From NCBI GenBank assembly GCA_001953115.1, contig LSSL01000284.1:1-29107 (forward strand): 29,107 nucleotides of DNA, given 5' to 3'. Both the position numbers and the translations under genes were made by a program. This document shows positions 1 to 10,576 of this stretch, piece by piece; position 1 is the stretch's first letter, and every line of letters starts with the position of its first letter. The notes beneath the pieces were generated by a model. That model did not search any database and was not told the origin of the DNA. It was given only the letters and a program-made list of their open reading frames with translations. The DNA comes from Smittium mucronatum (taxonomy: Eukaryota; Kickxellomycota; Harpellomycetes; Harpellales; Legeriomycetaceae).

Positions 1-1284
1 GAAAATGGGGTGGATATTCATTCTCAGGATGATCAATCTCTTTTAAATGTTTGTTTGGATTTCAGATATAATGATATCTTTAATTTTCTAGTCCAAAACG
101 GTGCCAATATTCGCGCCCAGAATGACCAAGCTTTAATTAATTCCTGCCTAAACCATGGAAATTTTGAAGCTGTAAAATATCTAGTTGAAAATGGTGCGGA
201 TGTAAACGCCCAAAACGGCCAAGCGTTGATTAATGCTTGTCTTCTTTCAGATCCGATTTCTATTGTCAAATATTTAGTTGAAAAGGGTGCAGATGTGAAT
301 GCTCAAAATGGTCAGGCCCTAGTTAATGCTTGTTTAGATCATGGAGACCATAACGTCATAAAAATTTTAATAGAAAATGGGGCCAATGTAAATGCACAAA
401 ACGGGCTACCTCTAATTAATGCTTGTAAGAATCGTCTGACCGTACAAACATATACGTTGTTGATTGAAAACGGAGCAAACATCAATGCCCAGAATGGTCA
501 GCCTTTAATTAACTTTTGCCATGCATCTTATCGGCCTCATGTTCCATTTGAAGAACCGTTCAAGTACCTTATTTCCAAAGGAGCAGATATTGATGCTCAA
601 AGCGGGAGGATGTGGGTCGGCCTATTCAGTGTTTATACCTCAGTTAGTCTATTTGAATATTTAATAGAAATTGGCGCTAGTGTTAATCCTGCTCAAAATT
701 TATCGTTTATTGAAGCTTTATCAGATCAAATTGCGAGTGAAAAAAACACTCTTGATGTTTACATTAGTTTTGCAGAAAAAATCGGGATTATAAACGATCA
801 AAGTTTTCTCTTGTCGTTTTTGAAAAACCCAAGGTTTAATGTTATAAAGTTTTTCGCTGATAAGGGAATAGAGGTTATCAAATATAAGGATTTTATTTTG
901 GACAGTGTATTTGAACTTTTAAAATATGATTCCAGCAAACACTGCTTTGGCCTCTTGGAAATATCATTTAGCGAATTTTTTGGCGATTTAGGTTGTACAT
1001 TATGCCATGAATACAATAATTGTCCATGCAGCCTTGTTTATGGCCATATTTCTGAATTGGATGAAATTCTCTTGATACTTTTGTATTTTATGAAAATTGG
1101 GGTGGATTTTTCAACAATGGAACTTTTGGAAAAGTTTGGAAAATATATACAGCAACTGGAATCAATTGACCTAAACGCAGTATCTTTTGATGGGTATAAT
1201 TTCCTGAAAAGATTTTATTCCGAATATTATGATTTTCCACTATTCCATCGAAATGAAATGCATCTAATTTGGGACTCGAAATAA
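1..1284 (+). CDS. Ankyrin-repeat protein, 3' part (start lies left of the window)
   Basis: The frame is open from base 1 (427 codons, then TAA), and the GTG at 10 is an internal Val (ENGVDIHSQ), so the real start is outside. Codons 10-232 hold about seven ankyrin repeats. Repeats 2-5 are exactly 31 residues each, built on NGQALINAC...YLVENGADVNAQ; repeats 6 and 7 are more diverged. The canonical TPLH of eukaryotic 33-residue repeats is absent. Ankyrin repeats bind other proteins; the partner cannot be read from sequence. The rest (codons 233-427) is a non-repeat region with a Cys cluster, CTLCHEYNNCPC at codons 332-343, which could bind a metal. There is no membrane segment or signal peptide in the visible part. 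It is the only long frame here without stops and uses normal CAA/CAG Gln codons, so it is probably functional or recently so. The repeat style resembles ankyrin proteins of giant viruses, but origin by transfer is inference. Confidence 0.9.
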   Translation, partial: ENGVDIHSQDDQSLLNVCLDFRYNDIFNFLVQNGANIRAQNDQALINSCLNHGNFEAVKYLVENGADVNAQNGQALINACLLSDPISIVKYLVEKGADVNAQNGQALVNACLDHGDHNVIKILIENGANVNAQNGLPLINACKNRLTVQTYTLLIENGANINAQNGQPLINFCHASYRPHVPFEEPFKYLISKGADIDAQSGRMWVGLFSVYTSVSLFEYLIEIGASVNPAQNLSFIEALSDQIASEKNTLDVYISFAEKIGIINDQSFLLSFLKNPRFNVIKFFADKGIEVIKYKDFILDSVFELLKYDSSKHCFGLLEISFSEFFGDLGCTLCHEYNNCPCSLVYGHISELDEILLILLYFMKIGVDFSTMELLEKFGKYIQQLESIDLNAVSFDGYNFLKRFYSEYYDFPLFHRNEMHLIWDSK

Positions 1285-2400
1285 CTTTAAAGATAATTTT
1301 GTAAATGTTTCTAAATAAGGGGATTTAGTTTTGGATATGGATATTTGCTTGAAGATAATGCCATTAAAATATTTGGCTTATTGTCTGTAGCTTTAGATGA
1401 TACTTGAATTCGAATTTAGAACTCGCAAAAAAAAAAAAAAACGTAAACTCGGTTTAACTTTTGTGATTTTATTAGTTGGATTAAAAAAAACTGTAGAATA
1501 TCATTTTATTTTATCTTTAATCGTTGATAAATGGTTCGTTTCAGATTTATCTTTCGTGTAATAAAGGTCGTTTTTTTATAATCTTGATACTCTCAAAAAG
1601 GTTGATGGCAATGATTAATACAAATAGATGCTAATTATTAATTTAATCAAATGTTTAAATGTAAGATTTTTAAAATTCTAGACTTTGGATAAAAAAAAAC
1701 AATTTAATAATACTGTATAAAAGTGGTGGATTTGAGAAGATTTGAACCAAACACACAAGAAATAATGTGAAATAAAAACGCTGGTTTTTTTATTTGCATA
1801 ATTTACAGTAATATAGCTCAAAGATAGTTTTTTCGATCATTTTTGATAAATTTTACACTTTTCTTACCCATAAAAAATACTAGAACTGATATAGAGCACA
1901 TTTTCAATTTACTTGTTTTGACTTTTAAAGAGGTAGATCTAATAACAAAAATTCTCTTTGTCGTTTTAAATAACCAGAGGTTTGAGGTGGGTTTGAGAAT
2001 GTATACTCGATTTACATTTTAAATTGGACTTTTTAGTCCCATTTTTGATAATAAGGGCAAGAATTTTACAAACTGTATTTAAGAAAAAAAAAATCAGATT
2101 AAGTTTCAGAATCTTATTTTCTTTTAATCAAGAATTGGTTTAGTATGTAGAATAAAACTTTCATATATACGCGAATTTTTTTTTACAAAATAAAAATAAA
2201 ATAGTAACAATATTCTCCTGAAACTTCTGTTTCCAAATATTATTTTCATACTGATATTTACCAAAAACCTTAAGTAATTTATTTTTCTTTTTAAGAAGGG
2301 GTGTCGAATCCGAGCGTTGATGTATTAGCTCAGTCCCCCCCCCCTTTTTTTTATACAAACAACCTTCATCTAAATCATTAGTAATACAATGTGTCTGCAG
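1285..2400. other. AT-rich stretch downstream of the ankyrin gene, possible decayed coding scraps
   Basis: No intact gene is visible. Two plus-strand scraps look coding-like. At about 1320-1406 one frame reads GYGYLLEDNAIKIFGLLSVA. At about 1924-2020 one frame reads ILFVVLNNQRFEVGLRMYTR, whose LNNQRFEV resembles LKNPRFNV in the neighbouring ankyrin protein. They may be remnants of a second copy of that gene, but both are short. Also present are a poly-A run near 1427-1441 and a C10T8 run at 2335-2352. Confidence 0.25.
2335..2352. repeat. C10-T8 homopolymer pair
   Basis: Ten C are followed directly by eight T. It is one of several long C or G runs in an otherwise very C-poor sequence. Confidence 0.95.
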
Positions 2401-3253
2401 AGTTACTGAATAATAATACTAGTAATAGTAATGGCGGAGATGTAAGTTAAAGTTAAAAAAAGTTTTAAATATCTTTATTTATTTATTATAAAGGACCATT
2501 TTTTAAATTTTTTATCGACTTTAAACCCAAAAATAAAATAAAAAGCTTAAATTATAGATCAATTTTTAGAATTCTTTGTTTTCAAAAAAGATATAATTAC
2601 TTAGAATATTTATATATACTATATTTTAATATCAAATTATACTAAAAATTCACTTAATTTGAAGAATATGGTATTTAAAAAAGTTTCTGATTTTTTAAAA
2701 TTTACATGTTTTATTAAAAAATATAAACATTCTGATGTTTTTGGGTTTGTATAAATATAGTATTATAACAAATAGTGAACTTTTATGCAACTAAAAAAGG
2801 TATTATCATTCAAAAACTATTAATAAACATCTAAAATCTTGTTTAATAGAACTATTTTGATATGTTTTCCCTAAAAAAAAAGAGTTTTTGCTTTTTTCTT
2901 CCTAAATTATAAACTAGTTTTATCTAACAATTATTGAAAACATTGTGAAAAAAGGATTTTTAACTTTGATAAAATCTATTTTTTGATCAAGTTGTTCTTA
3001 ACAAATAGGTTTAGTTTTTTCAAAAAAAATTAATTGAGTGTAAAAGTTTGGAATTCTTTCGACGAAAACCAAAAAAAAATTCAAAAAAATTAGTAAATCT
3101 CAAAGAATTTCATTTAATTTAAATAATTTTATATAAAGTAGAGTTTCTTACTGAATACTATATTTATTTTTTTGAACTTAAAAAGATTCCTTTTAAATAT
3201 TCTATCTTTTAAACAAAAGACTGATTCTATGGTGATGATTAAATTATTTGAAA

Positions 3254-3266
3254 GGGGGGGGTGGGG
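3254..3266. repeat. G8-T-G4 run
   Basis: Eight G, one T, four G. It is the only long G run on the plus strand; the other long runs are C. Confidence 0.95.
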
Positions 3267-4630
3267 TTAAAAAAGATTTTTTTTATTCTTATGGAAACAA
3301 AATTATCAAATAATCTATTAATATTTAGTAATTTTGAGAAAAATTCAATAATAAATTAATTTTCAAGATTAATTTTTTTTATCACAGATTTTTTTACTAA
3401 TTCACATGAATTTTAAATTTATAGGACGGTTTTTTTGATGATTATAATTCTATTTTATAATGGCCAGAATTTTTATAGCCTCAAAAGTAATATTTTCGAT
3501 TTAAAATTATTATTTTTATTGTAAAAATTAAAACCACTTATAAAATTAAAGAATACATGCCAAATAGCAATTCAAAATTAGGTAGATTGAATGAAAAAAT
3601 CACTTTGTTTTTTTTATTGAGCCATTTAATCAGAGTATCTCTAATTGATTTTAATTGGTTGATAGTTTTTATACTTAAGACTTTATTTTTGTAACGTATA
3701 TTTATTTGGAAATTTTTTTTTCAAAAAATCAAAATGATACAAAAAAAACTTATTCTCTTCAAAAAATTCTCATCTTTTAGAAAAAAAATTCCTATTGCTT
3801 TTTATACTAGTAAATTAGCGATTTGAAATCATGAAAGTTAATGGAACTATTTTGGTATGACACCTCCACTCAAAGATTAAATATAATAGTAAAAAATGAG
3901 AACTTTTCAACTAGATGCTTGGAAATCTGCTTTCAAACAATTATATGTTCCAAAAAAAGAAAATTTGAGTTTTAAATTCATAATAAGATTAGATATTTAT
4001 AATCAAAATATATTTATAGCTTAAATATAAAAAATCCAAAGCAAATTTTGTCAATAATTACCCTTCAAAACCAAATTTAAATATTTAGTACTAGATAAAT
4101 ACAGATTCGTAGTTCATCTAACCTGTAAAATAAAAGGGTGTCTTTTAAAAGGCGGAGCTTTAATTAGGAATGGGCAGATATATTCAACATTATGGAATTA
4201 AGAAAAAAAAACCCCTAGTTACAATTTTCCACTTTAGCTTTAGAAGAAAAAAAATTGTATGAGGGAATAAAAATCAATTTAGCATAAAATTACAGCTTTT
4301 CAATTTCTCCAGATAATTGAACTTATGAAATAAATACTAAAAAATAATTTTTTATGTAAATTTATTGGTTTTCAATTTAAACAATAGATGGTTTAAAGAT
4401 TTTTATCTCTTTATATATTTTGTTTAAAATGGCGAGATAATCGAAAAAGATAAACATCCATTCTACTTACAGAATTTTTAATATTGATTATCCCGTCATA
4501 TTAGTAGGATTTTCATATATATAATATGTTTGCATTATCGGATATACCGATAGTTTTAAATGGGTCTTTTAATAGTTATTTTTGAGTTCTTTTAGAGCTT
4601 GGGGGAAAGATTAAAAGAGCATTTTGTATT

Positions 4631-4657
4631 CTCAAATTAACTCAAATTAACTCAAAT
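4631..4657. repeat. Short tandem repeat, 10-bp unit
   Basis: The unit ctcaaattaa occurs twice in full, followed by a third partial copy (ctcaaat). It is a simple low-complexity repeat with no sign of function. Confidence 0.85.
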
Positions 4658-7410
4658 ATTTCCAAATCTTCTATTTTTGTTATCAAAGCAGCAAATAAAT
4701 TCGATGTAAATATAATGCATTAGTAATGTTGATCTCATTTTTGTAGAAGCATGTCAAAAACTATTAAATCCTTCCCAAACTTCAAAAAATATTAATAATG
4801 ATATAAATTCATTATAAATTTCTAATTCTGATGTAGTTTTTGAAACTAGGCTTAAAAATATTTTTTAGATAAATTGTCGGCCTTTGAGTGGCTAGATAAT
4901 TTTTTCAGCAATTATTTAATAAAAACATATCAGATCTAAATTTACTTTTTATGAAGGTTCTAAAGTATTTGGAAATAAGTATAAAAATCTGTATAAAGAT
5001 CAATAACCTTATAAAATAAATAATAAAAACATAAATTGAAATTTTTTTGACATACTTGGAATTATTATATATAATCAATTCGACAATATTTGGTATTATA
5101 TGTGAAATAAAGACGAAAAAAGAAAATAACTAACTATGAAAAAACAGAATTTATATCTCCAGAATTGAGATTATTTACCACATTATTTTTGAAAAAAGTA
5201 TCATATTTATCATTTTAGCTTCATAAAAACCAGTTGGTCAAACGATGCTATTATTATATATGTGTAAAGCATTCTCAAACAGATATTTGAATCCCTGAGA
5301 ATATAAAAAAGCTCATTAGAATTTTTCTAAACTGATAATTATAAATTCTCTGGATATTTGACTGGTAATATTTTGAATTTTCTTTAATTATGTGAATCGA
5401 AAAATTTCCCATTGCTTTTACCAATAATTGAATAAAGAAAGGAAAAATTGATATGATAAATTTAATAATAATTATATCAAGAAAATTATAGGAAGACCAA
5501 ATAATATCCCTAAGAACGCATTTAGAAAAAATTCATAAGTTTAATTTGTATCTATTTAGTTTTTGAATAAATTGCATTTAAAATAAAAAATCAAAGTTAG
5601 CACCAATTATTATCAAAATTTTAAATTTAATCTATTTCAAATAAAAAAGTGATTTATGTATTGATTTTCTAATTTGTAACAACTAAAATCTATTTTTATT
5701 TTAGGATAAATCTTTATTATGGTAAATTTTGATGATTTAAGTTTTATTATTTTATTATATAATTTATACACACATATTAATACTATTCATATAATGATTT
5801 AATTAATCCTTAATCAAATTTTTTGAATAAGAGCTAATAAAGACTAGAAAATTTCAGAAATAATCATGTAATATTCTCTAAATAAAATTACCCCATTTTA
5901 AACTGAATTAATTATAAATACTGTTACTTCAATAAAAATAAATATTAATTAATAATTTTGAATCTATTCATAAATTATAAAATTATCTTCATTCGACAGA
6001 ACTAAAAGTCGCTCAAAAATTTGTAAGCGTGTTTAGTCATTTTATGTTCAATATATCAACTTTATTTGAAATTAAATAAAATATTAGGAAAAAAAGAATC
6101 ACAATATATATATCTATTTATAATATGTATAAATCATATTTTAGAAATAGGATATTTAAATTCATATCGTTGAAATAGCTGGGATACTGAATAAATTCCG
6201 TTGAAAAATTTCAATCTAAATTTGGATGAATATTTTCGAGTTTGTATCTTTACGGGATATATATCCGATACAGATGAAAAATTATATTTCAGAGTAAATG
6301 AATAGATCCTAGAATCCGAATTATTTTTATAGAATATAGAACTAAATTTTAATCATAATGTTTGACTAGAGAAAAAATTAGAGATCAAAAAAGTTTTAAA
6401 ATAATAGGCTGGAAATTATAATGTACTTATATAAAGTTAAATTTGCAGAAAATTTTATTATTTCAGTAAATTTTTATGGGATTTTTCGAAATTTCAATTT
6501 ATTTTGTTCTAAAATCTCTGTGTTAGCATTGTATGTTGATTGTAAATTTGAATTTCCATCAACCACCCGCCGATTATTCCGTTTACAAAGATCGAAATAA
6601 TATGTATATTATAATTTTGATATTTTTGGTACGATTCATAATAAATTTTTCGATTAATTAAATAACATATTTATTCTGTAGATTCGGTGAAGAATGATTT
6701 ATATTTGACCGGTATATGAGATACCAAGATAAAATAAACACATTTTTTGAAAAACGGGCTTATAAAAAATTCGTAATGGAGTGTTTTTAGACATTTTATT
6801 TTAATGTAAATTCGTATTTTTTAGTACCCCTGGGGATTTTTTGGTTTAAATATTCATATTATCAAAAAACTATAGAAATTTTTTTTTTGATAACTGATGC
6901 TACATTTCAGTCCAATATATTATTATTTTATTATGGTATCAAAGAAAAGGCCTATTGAATATAGTCAAAAAAAAATTAATCAATTTACATAAATCTTAGT
7001 CAATAAAAATCAAATCCTCTGCTTTGTGCCAATTACAAAATTTTGAATCTAAAAAAATAAAAATATATCAAAATAGGATTTACCATTTTATAATAACTAA
7101 GTATATTAAAAAAGGGCTCAAAAAAAATCTTGTATTAAAAATAAGGAAAGTTAAAATGGAGATGATTAAACTAAATTTAATAAAGAATAATTAATTCTTA
7201 AAAAGTGCTTCATTAAAGAAATTGGACCTTGTTCCGGTTTTAAAATCCCCTTATTTTATAGCTAAATTTGTAAAATAATTGATCTAAAATATCTTTTTTC
7301 AAGCTTAAAAAAATACTCTATTCAAACAAATTTTTGATTTTTCTAATGAAAACTTATTAAGCCTATCGAGATATATTTCAGTTACATAATATTATAATTA
7401 AGAATACATC

Positions 7411-8500
7411 ATGTCTACTTCCAACCCTGTATATTATTTTAGTAATTCAGATTTAATAAACCAAAGATATTTAATGGTCTGAAAAATAGTCCTAGAAAAG
7501 TATACATCGTTAGAAGATTTACTTTCACCGTAAATAACAAAATATTCAAATTTTTGATATAAGTTTTTGTTGGAAAAAGTTCCAAAAAAGAAAATCATCT
7601 AATCCCCCTAAATATTTGATTTTGAGTTTATTAACACATATAAGACATTACGGAAAATTCTTAAGGTTGTGAACGATTTCCACATCTCTACTCTTACAGA
7701 TTGCACTATATTAAAAAAAACTGCCACTTCTATCAGAGATAATATAAAGAGAAAAAATTTATCGCCTATTTGAAATATTGAGCAATTGAATCAAGGGATT
7801 ATTTTGAAAAATGTCCCCATCTAGTTTTGATTATTGACTGTACTGATTTTATTAATAGAAGACTAAAACTTAATTACGAGGGAAAAAAAATCATCATTGA
7901 GGAAGCCTTATAACAATTGTGCCAATAAATAAATAGGACCAATTTTTAAAAGAAAATGAGCTTTTGCGAGTTCCACTTTTTAATTATACGTTCTAATATA
8001 ATATTTTGTAGTTAAATGAGATCTAAATAAAGATATTAGTCTCAAAAAACATATCTTTATACAGAATAAATGATCCTAGCAACAAAAAATAATGGTAAAT
8101 ATTTTTTTTAAGGGAAACAAAACTAGATAAAGGTTTCAGAGTGGATAACAGAAAAGATAAATTTATGGAGAGGAAATCAGATAGATTATAGCTCCCAGAA
8201 GCCAAAATATTATGAAATAAACAGTAAAGCTTATAAAATACAGGAAAATGGTCCTGATTAAAACCATGAATGATAGTTGAAAATAACTTTTTTAGAATTA
8301 AAAACATTTTCAAATGAGCTTGTGATATAAACAGAGGATCTTTAGAAATTTTCGAAATGTTAAATGATGTGTTTTAAGCATTAAAGAATTCTCATATTAC
8401 ATTTTACCCTGTTAAAGTCGAGGATTTTAATAATTACAATCTTTTAAGAAAAAAAGAAAAGTGGCCAACTAACAAAAAAATAATTGATAAAAAAACGTAG
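7411..8500 (+). pseudogene. Decayed DDE-type transposase remnant (family uncertain)
   Basis: An ATG at 7411 starts a frame (MSTSNPVYYFSNSDLINQRY) that runs to about 7797 with about six in-frame stops. Its best part reads TYKTLRKILKVVNDF and DCTILKKTATSIRDNIKR. A shift near 7795 leads to a second frame (7794-7913) reading CPHLVLIIDCTDFINRR followed by LNYEGKK. The string hydrophobic-IDCT-x6-RR-then-YEGKK resembles the first catalytic Asp region of Harbinger/IS5-like (DDE_Tnp_4 type) transposases. Further scraps, LDKGFRVDNRKDKF near 8130 and HITFYPVKVEDFNNYN near 8395, may be the second Asp region and the C-terminus. The sum (about 360 codons) fits a transposase. No terminal inverted repeats were found. 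The mobile-element reading is inference from motif shape; the coding origin is better supported than the family. Confidence 0.45.
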
Positions 8501-9063
8501 AGAAATAATTTTCAAGAACAATGAAATCGAAATTTTCCGTAATAGAAATTTAAACATATCAAGTCAATTAAAAAGCACTTTTTCCATATCAGTCACATAA
8601 TATATTAGGAATATATCCTCTACATCTAAAAAATATATTTACTTATATATATATTCTATAAACGACCAAATATGTAATATTTTTAATTTAATCAATCGAT
8701 TTTTGCAAATTAACTTAAATTTTAGTCTTTTAAATGGAAATTTTTTAGATCAATTTCTATGCAGAAATCAATATCGATTAAAATAAATTCTAGTACCTCT
8801 TGCTTTGATTTCAGCAAAGGATTTACCTATTTTTTTTATCTTAGCAATATATGCTTAAAAAATCACACAATTAGTTATCAGATTTACATAATAAATCATT
8901 TCAAACAATAATTTTTTAAATAGATATCCAATAATATAACTCATAAAAACGAAAACACTAAAAAAATTCGTAAATTTTTATCATTTAAATGAAGCTTTCC
9001 AATCAAACACATTTAAAAACTTTGATACCTTTCTCTCTTCTTCTTTGAAGAATATCAATTAAA
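8501..9063. other. AT-rich spacer between transposase remnant and retrotransposon
   Basis: No coding-like frame is visible. The stretch must contain the 3' end of the transposase remnant's element and the 5' untranslated region of the retrotransposon. Neither boundary can be placed, because I could not find target-site duplications or terminal repeats. Confidence 0.5.
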
Positions 9064-9144
9064 TTGACAAATATTAAACGTTTAAAATCTTACATAATAA
9101 ATATACTAAGTCAAGCTAACAGACTAACTCTCAAGTCTAGAGAG

Positions 9145-10575
9145 ATGGAAACTGATAAAAATAGTTTCAAACAACAGGCCAACCCTAGCTGGAAGAATGT
9201 AGCTGCTACCAGCCCTATTCCACAATTAAGTATCACTACGATCAGAAAAAAAATAAACAAATTTGTTAAAAACTACAAGTCCGTGTCGATAATAGAAATG
9301 ATAACGGGAAAGAAAACAAAAAATAAAACCATCATGTGCATGGGGAGTACCCCATTCAAACTCGGATGTAGAATAGGTGAATTTTATGTTTAATTTGAAA
9401 TCTTGATTGAAAAAATTCTGGAAAAAATTAATGAAATACAAAAAATCTTTGAAATAGATGCCAGAAGATAAATTTTATTCATAAAATTTAAAGAAAAATA
9501 ATTTATGGTGATAGAAAAATATAAAAAAATAAAATAAAATGATAAAAAAATAGAACTCCTGGAGACGTCGGTATATAGCGAGGACTACAAATATATAAAC
9601 ATAATCCCCTATAATAGCCTGAATATCTGGGACGTTGCTAAAGAAGCCTATTAAAAATTGAAAAATCTAAAAATTTAGGAGAGGTACTGGACTTATCATC
9701 CCTAAAACATACCAAATACAACTCACACTCATCAACAAGATAAAAATAATAATTAAAACGAAAAATTAAAATTAAATAGCTTATATTAAGGTAGTCAACG
9801 ATATAAAAGTGGCAATGCTGTGAAATGGGGCTAAAAGTATATTCACATACTGTAAAGAAACCACCCACTGGAAGAGCGAATGCCCTGAAATAAGGGCTAA
9901 ATTCAAAAAAAACTTAAAAGAACAAGAAATAAAAATCCAAAAAACATAAAAAAAAAAATTTATTGAAGAAATAAATAAAAAAACCGATAAAAATGTATAA
10001 AATGAAAACAAAAATGTATAATATAATAATACCATGAACAACGCGGATGAAAATTCGAAAAAAAGTAGTTCTCAGCATAGTGATAATATAACTGAACCTG
10101 AAATAAGACCTAAAACTACAATTTTGAAAGATATATCTATTAATAAAAGTTTATCTACTTAAAATAAAGCTAAGGGTTCTAACAAACTAAAAGACTTACC
10201 TGAGAGAGACCCTGAACTATTGAGAATACCCTCTGGTGATTTTGATTATTAAAAAAATAATCTAAGCTGCATCAGAAAAACTATAAAAATGAAAAACACA
10301 ATGGCAGAAAAAAATGAAAAAAATGGAAATAATAAAAAATAAAAAATAAAATAAGAATTAGGGAGAAAGAAATAGTCAAAGAATTCTATAATAAAAAGAT
10401 AGAAGTGCCTGAACTCTCATGCATGGAAAATGAGGAAGAAATATCAATCGATGCACTCTTATCGCTATATAATTCTAATGTATCCCCTGATATAGTGAAC
10501 CTAAATCATCTAAGCAAACTTTATTTTGAGACTGAGGAAAAGGAAATAGTTTCTTTAAACATTAATTATTTTTAA
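9145..10575 (+). pseudogene. LINE ORF1 (Gag-like nucleic acid-binding protein), broken
   Basis: The likely start is ATG 9145 (METDKNSFKQQANPSWKNVA); the frame stays open to 9393 and also extends upstream to 9064. After a degraded stretch, 9842-9892 encodes FTYCKETTHWKSECP. This fits the retroviral-type zinc knuckle C-x2-C-x4-H-x4-C, except that the first Cys is Phe (TTC for TGC or TGT). The segment 10,034-10,300 is hydrophilic with two stops (for example NADENSKKSSSQHSDNITEP). A last clean segment, 10,372-10,575, ends with FETEEKEIVSLNINYF and TAA. ORF1 proteins of this class coat the element RNA. The knuckle is visible in the sequence and assignment follows from position upstream of ORF2. 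An RRM or coiled coil is not clearly visible. The final segment could instead be an N-terminal extension of ORF2. Confidence 0.75.
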
Positions 10576-10576
10576 A

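Larger units (their letters stand above)
2401..7410. other. AT-rich non-coding region
   Basis: Five kilobases with no frame that looks like a gene and very high A+T. Contents worth noting are a G8-T-G4 run at 3254-3266 and a 10-bp tandem repeat at 4631-4657. There is also a weak plus-strand coding-like patch at about 4735-4960; one frame reads LIFVEACQKLLNPSQTSKNI, then shifts to a frame reading LDKLSAFEWLDNFFSNYL. I do not recognise these peptides and they may be chance. I see no RNA gene or promoter that I can support. Confidence 0.6.

Noticed and set aside
10..12. GTG at 10 as start of the ankyrin gene
   Set aside because: The frame is open to base 1 and the residues before it (ENG) continue the ankyrin pattern, and GTG starts are not expected in a eukaryotic nuclear gene.
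33..269. Minus-strand frame inside the ankyrin gene
   Set aside because: It is the complement of the repeat region; periodic coding DNA commonly leaves a long shadow frame.
798..1016. Second minus-strand frame in the ankyrin gene
   Set aside because: Shadow of the real coding frame with no recognisable motif.
2290..2345. tRNA-like words tagctcagt and gtcgaatcc
   Set aside because: They occur in the wrong order for a tRNA gene and no cloverleaf arms can be paired.
3896..4024. 42-codon plus-strand frame MRTFQLDAWKSAFKQL...
   Set aside because: With stop frequency near 9% per codon, a dozen or so such frames are expected by chance in this window.
8023..8313. Minus-strand frame of 96 codons
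   Set aside because: Rich in Phe, Leu, Ser and Ile as expected opposite A-rich DNA; it overlaps plus-strand scraps that fit the transposase remnant better.
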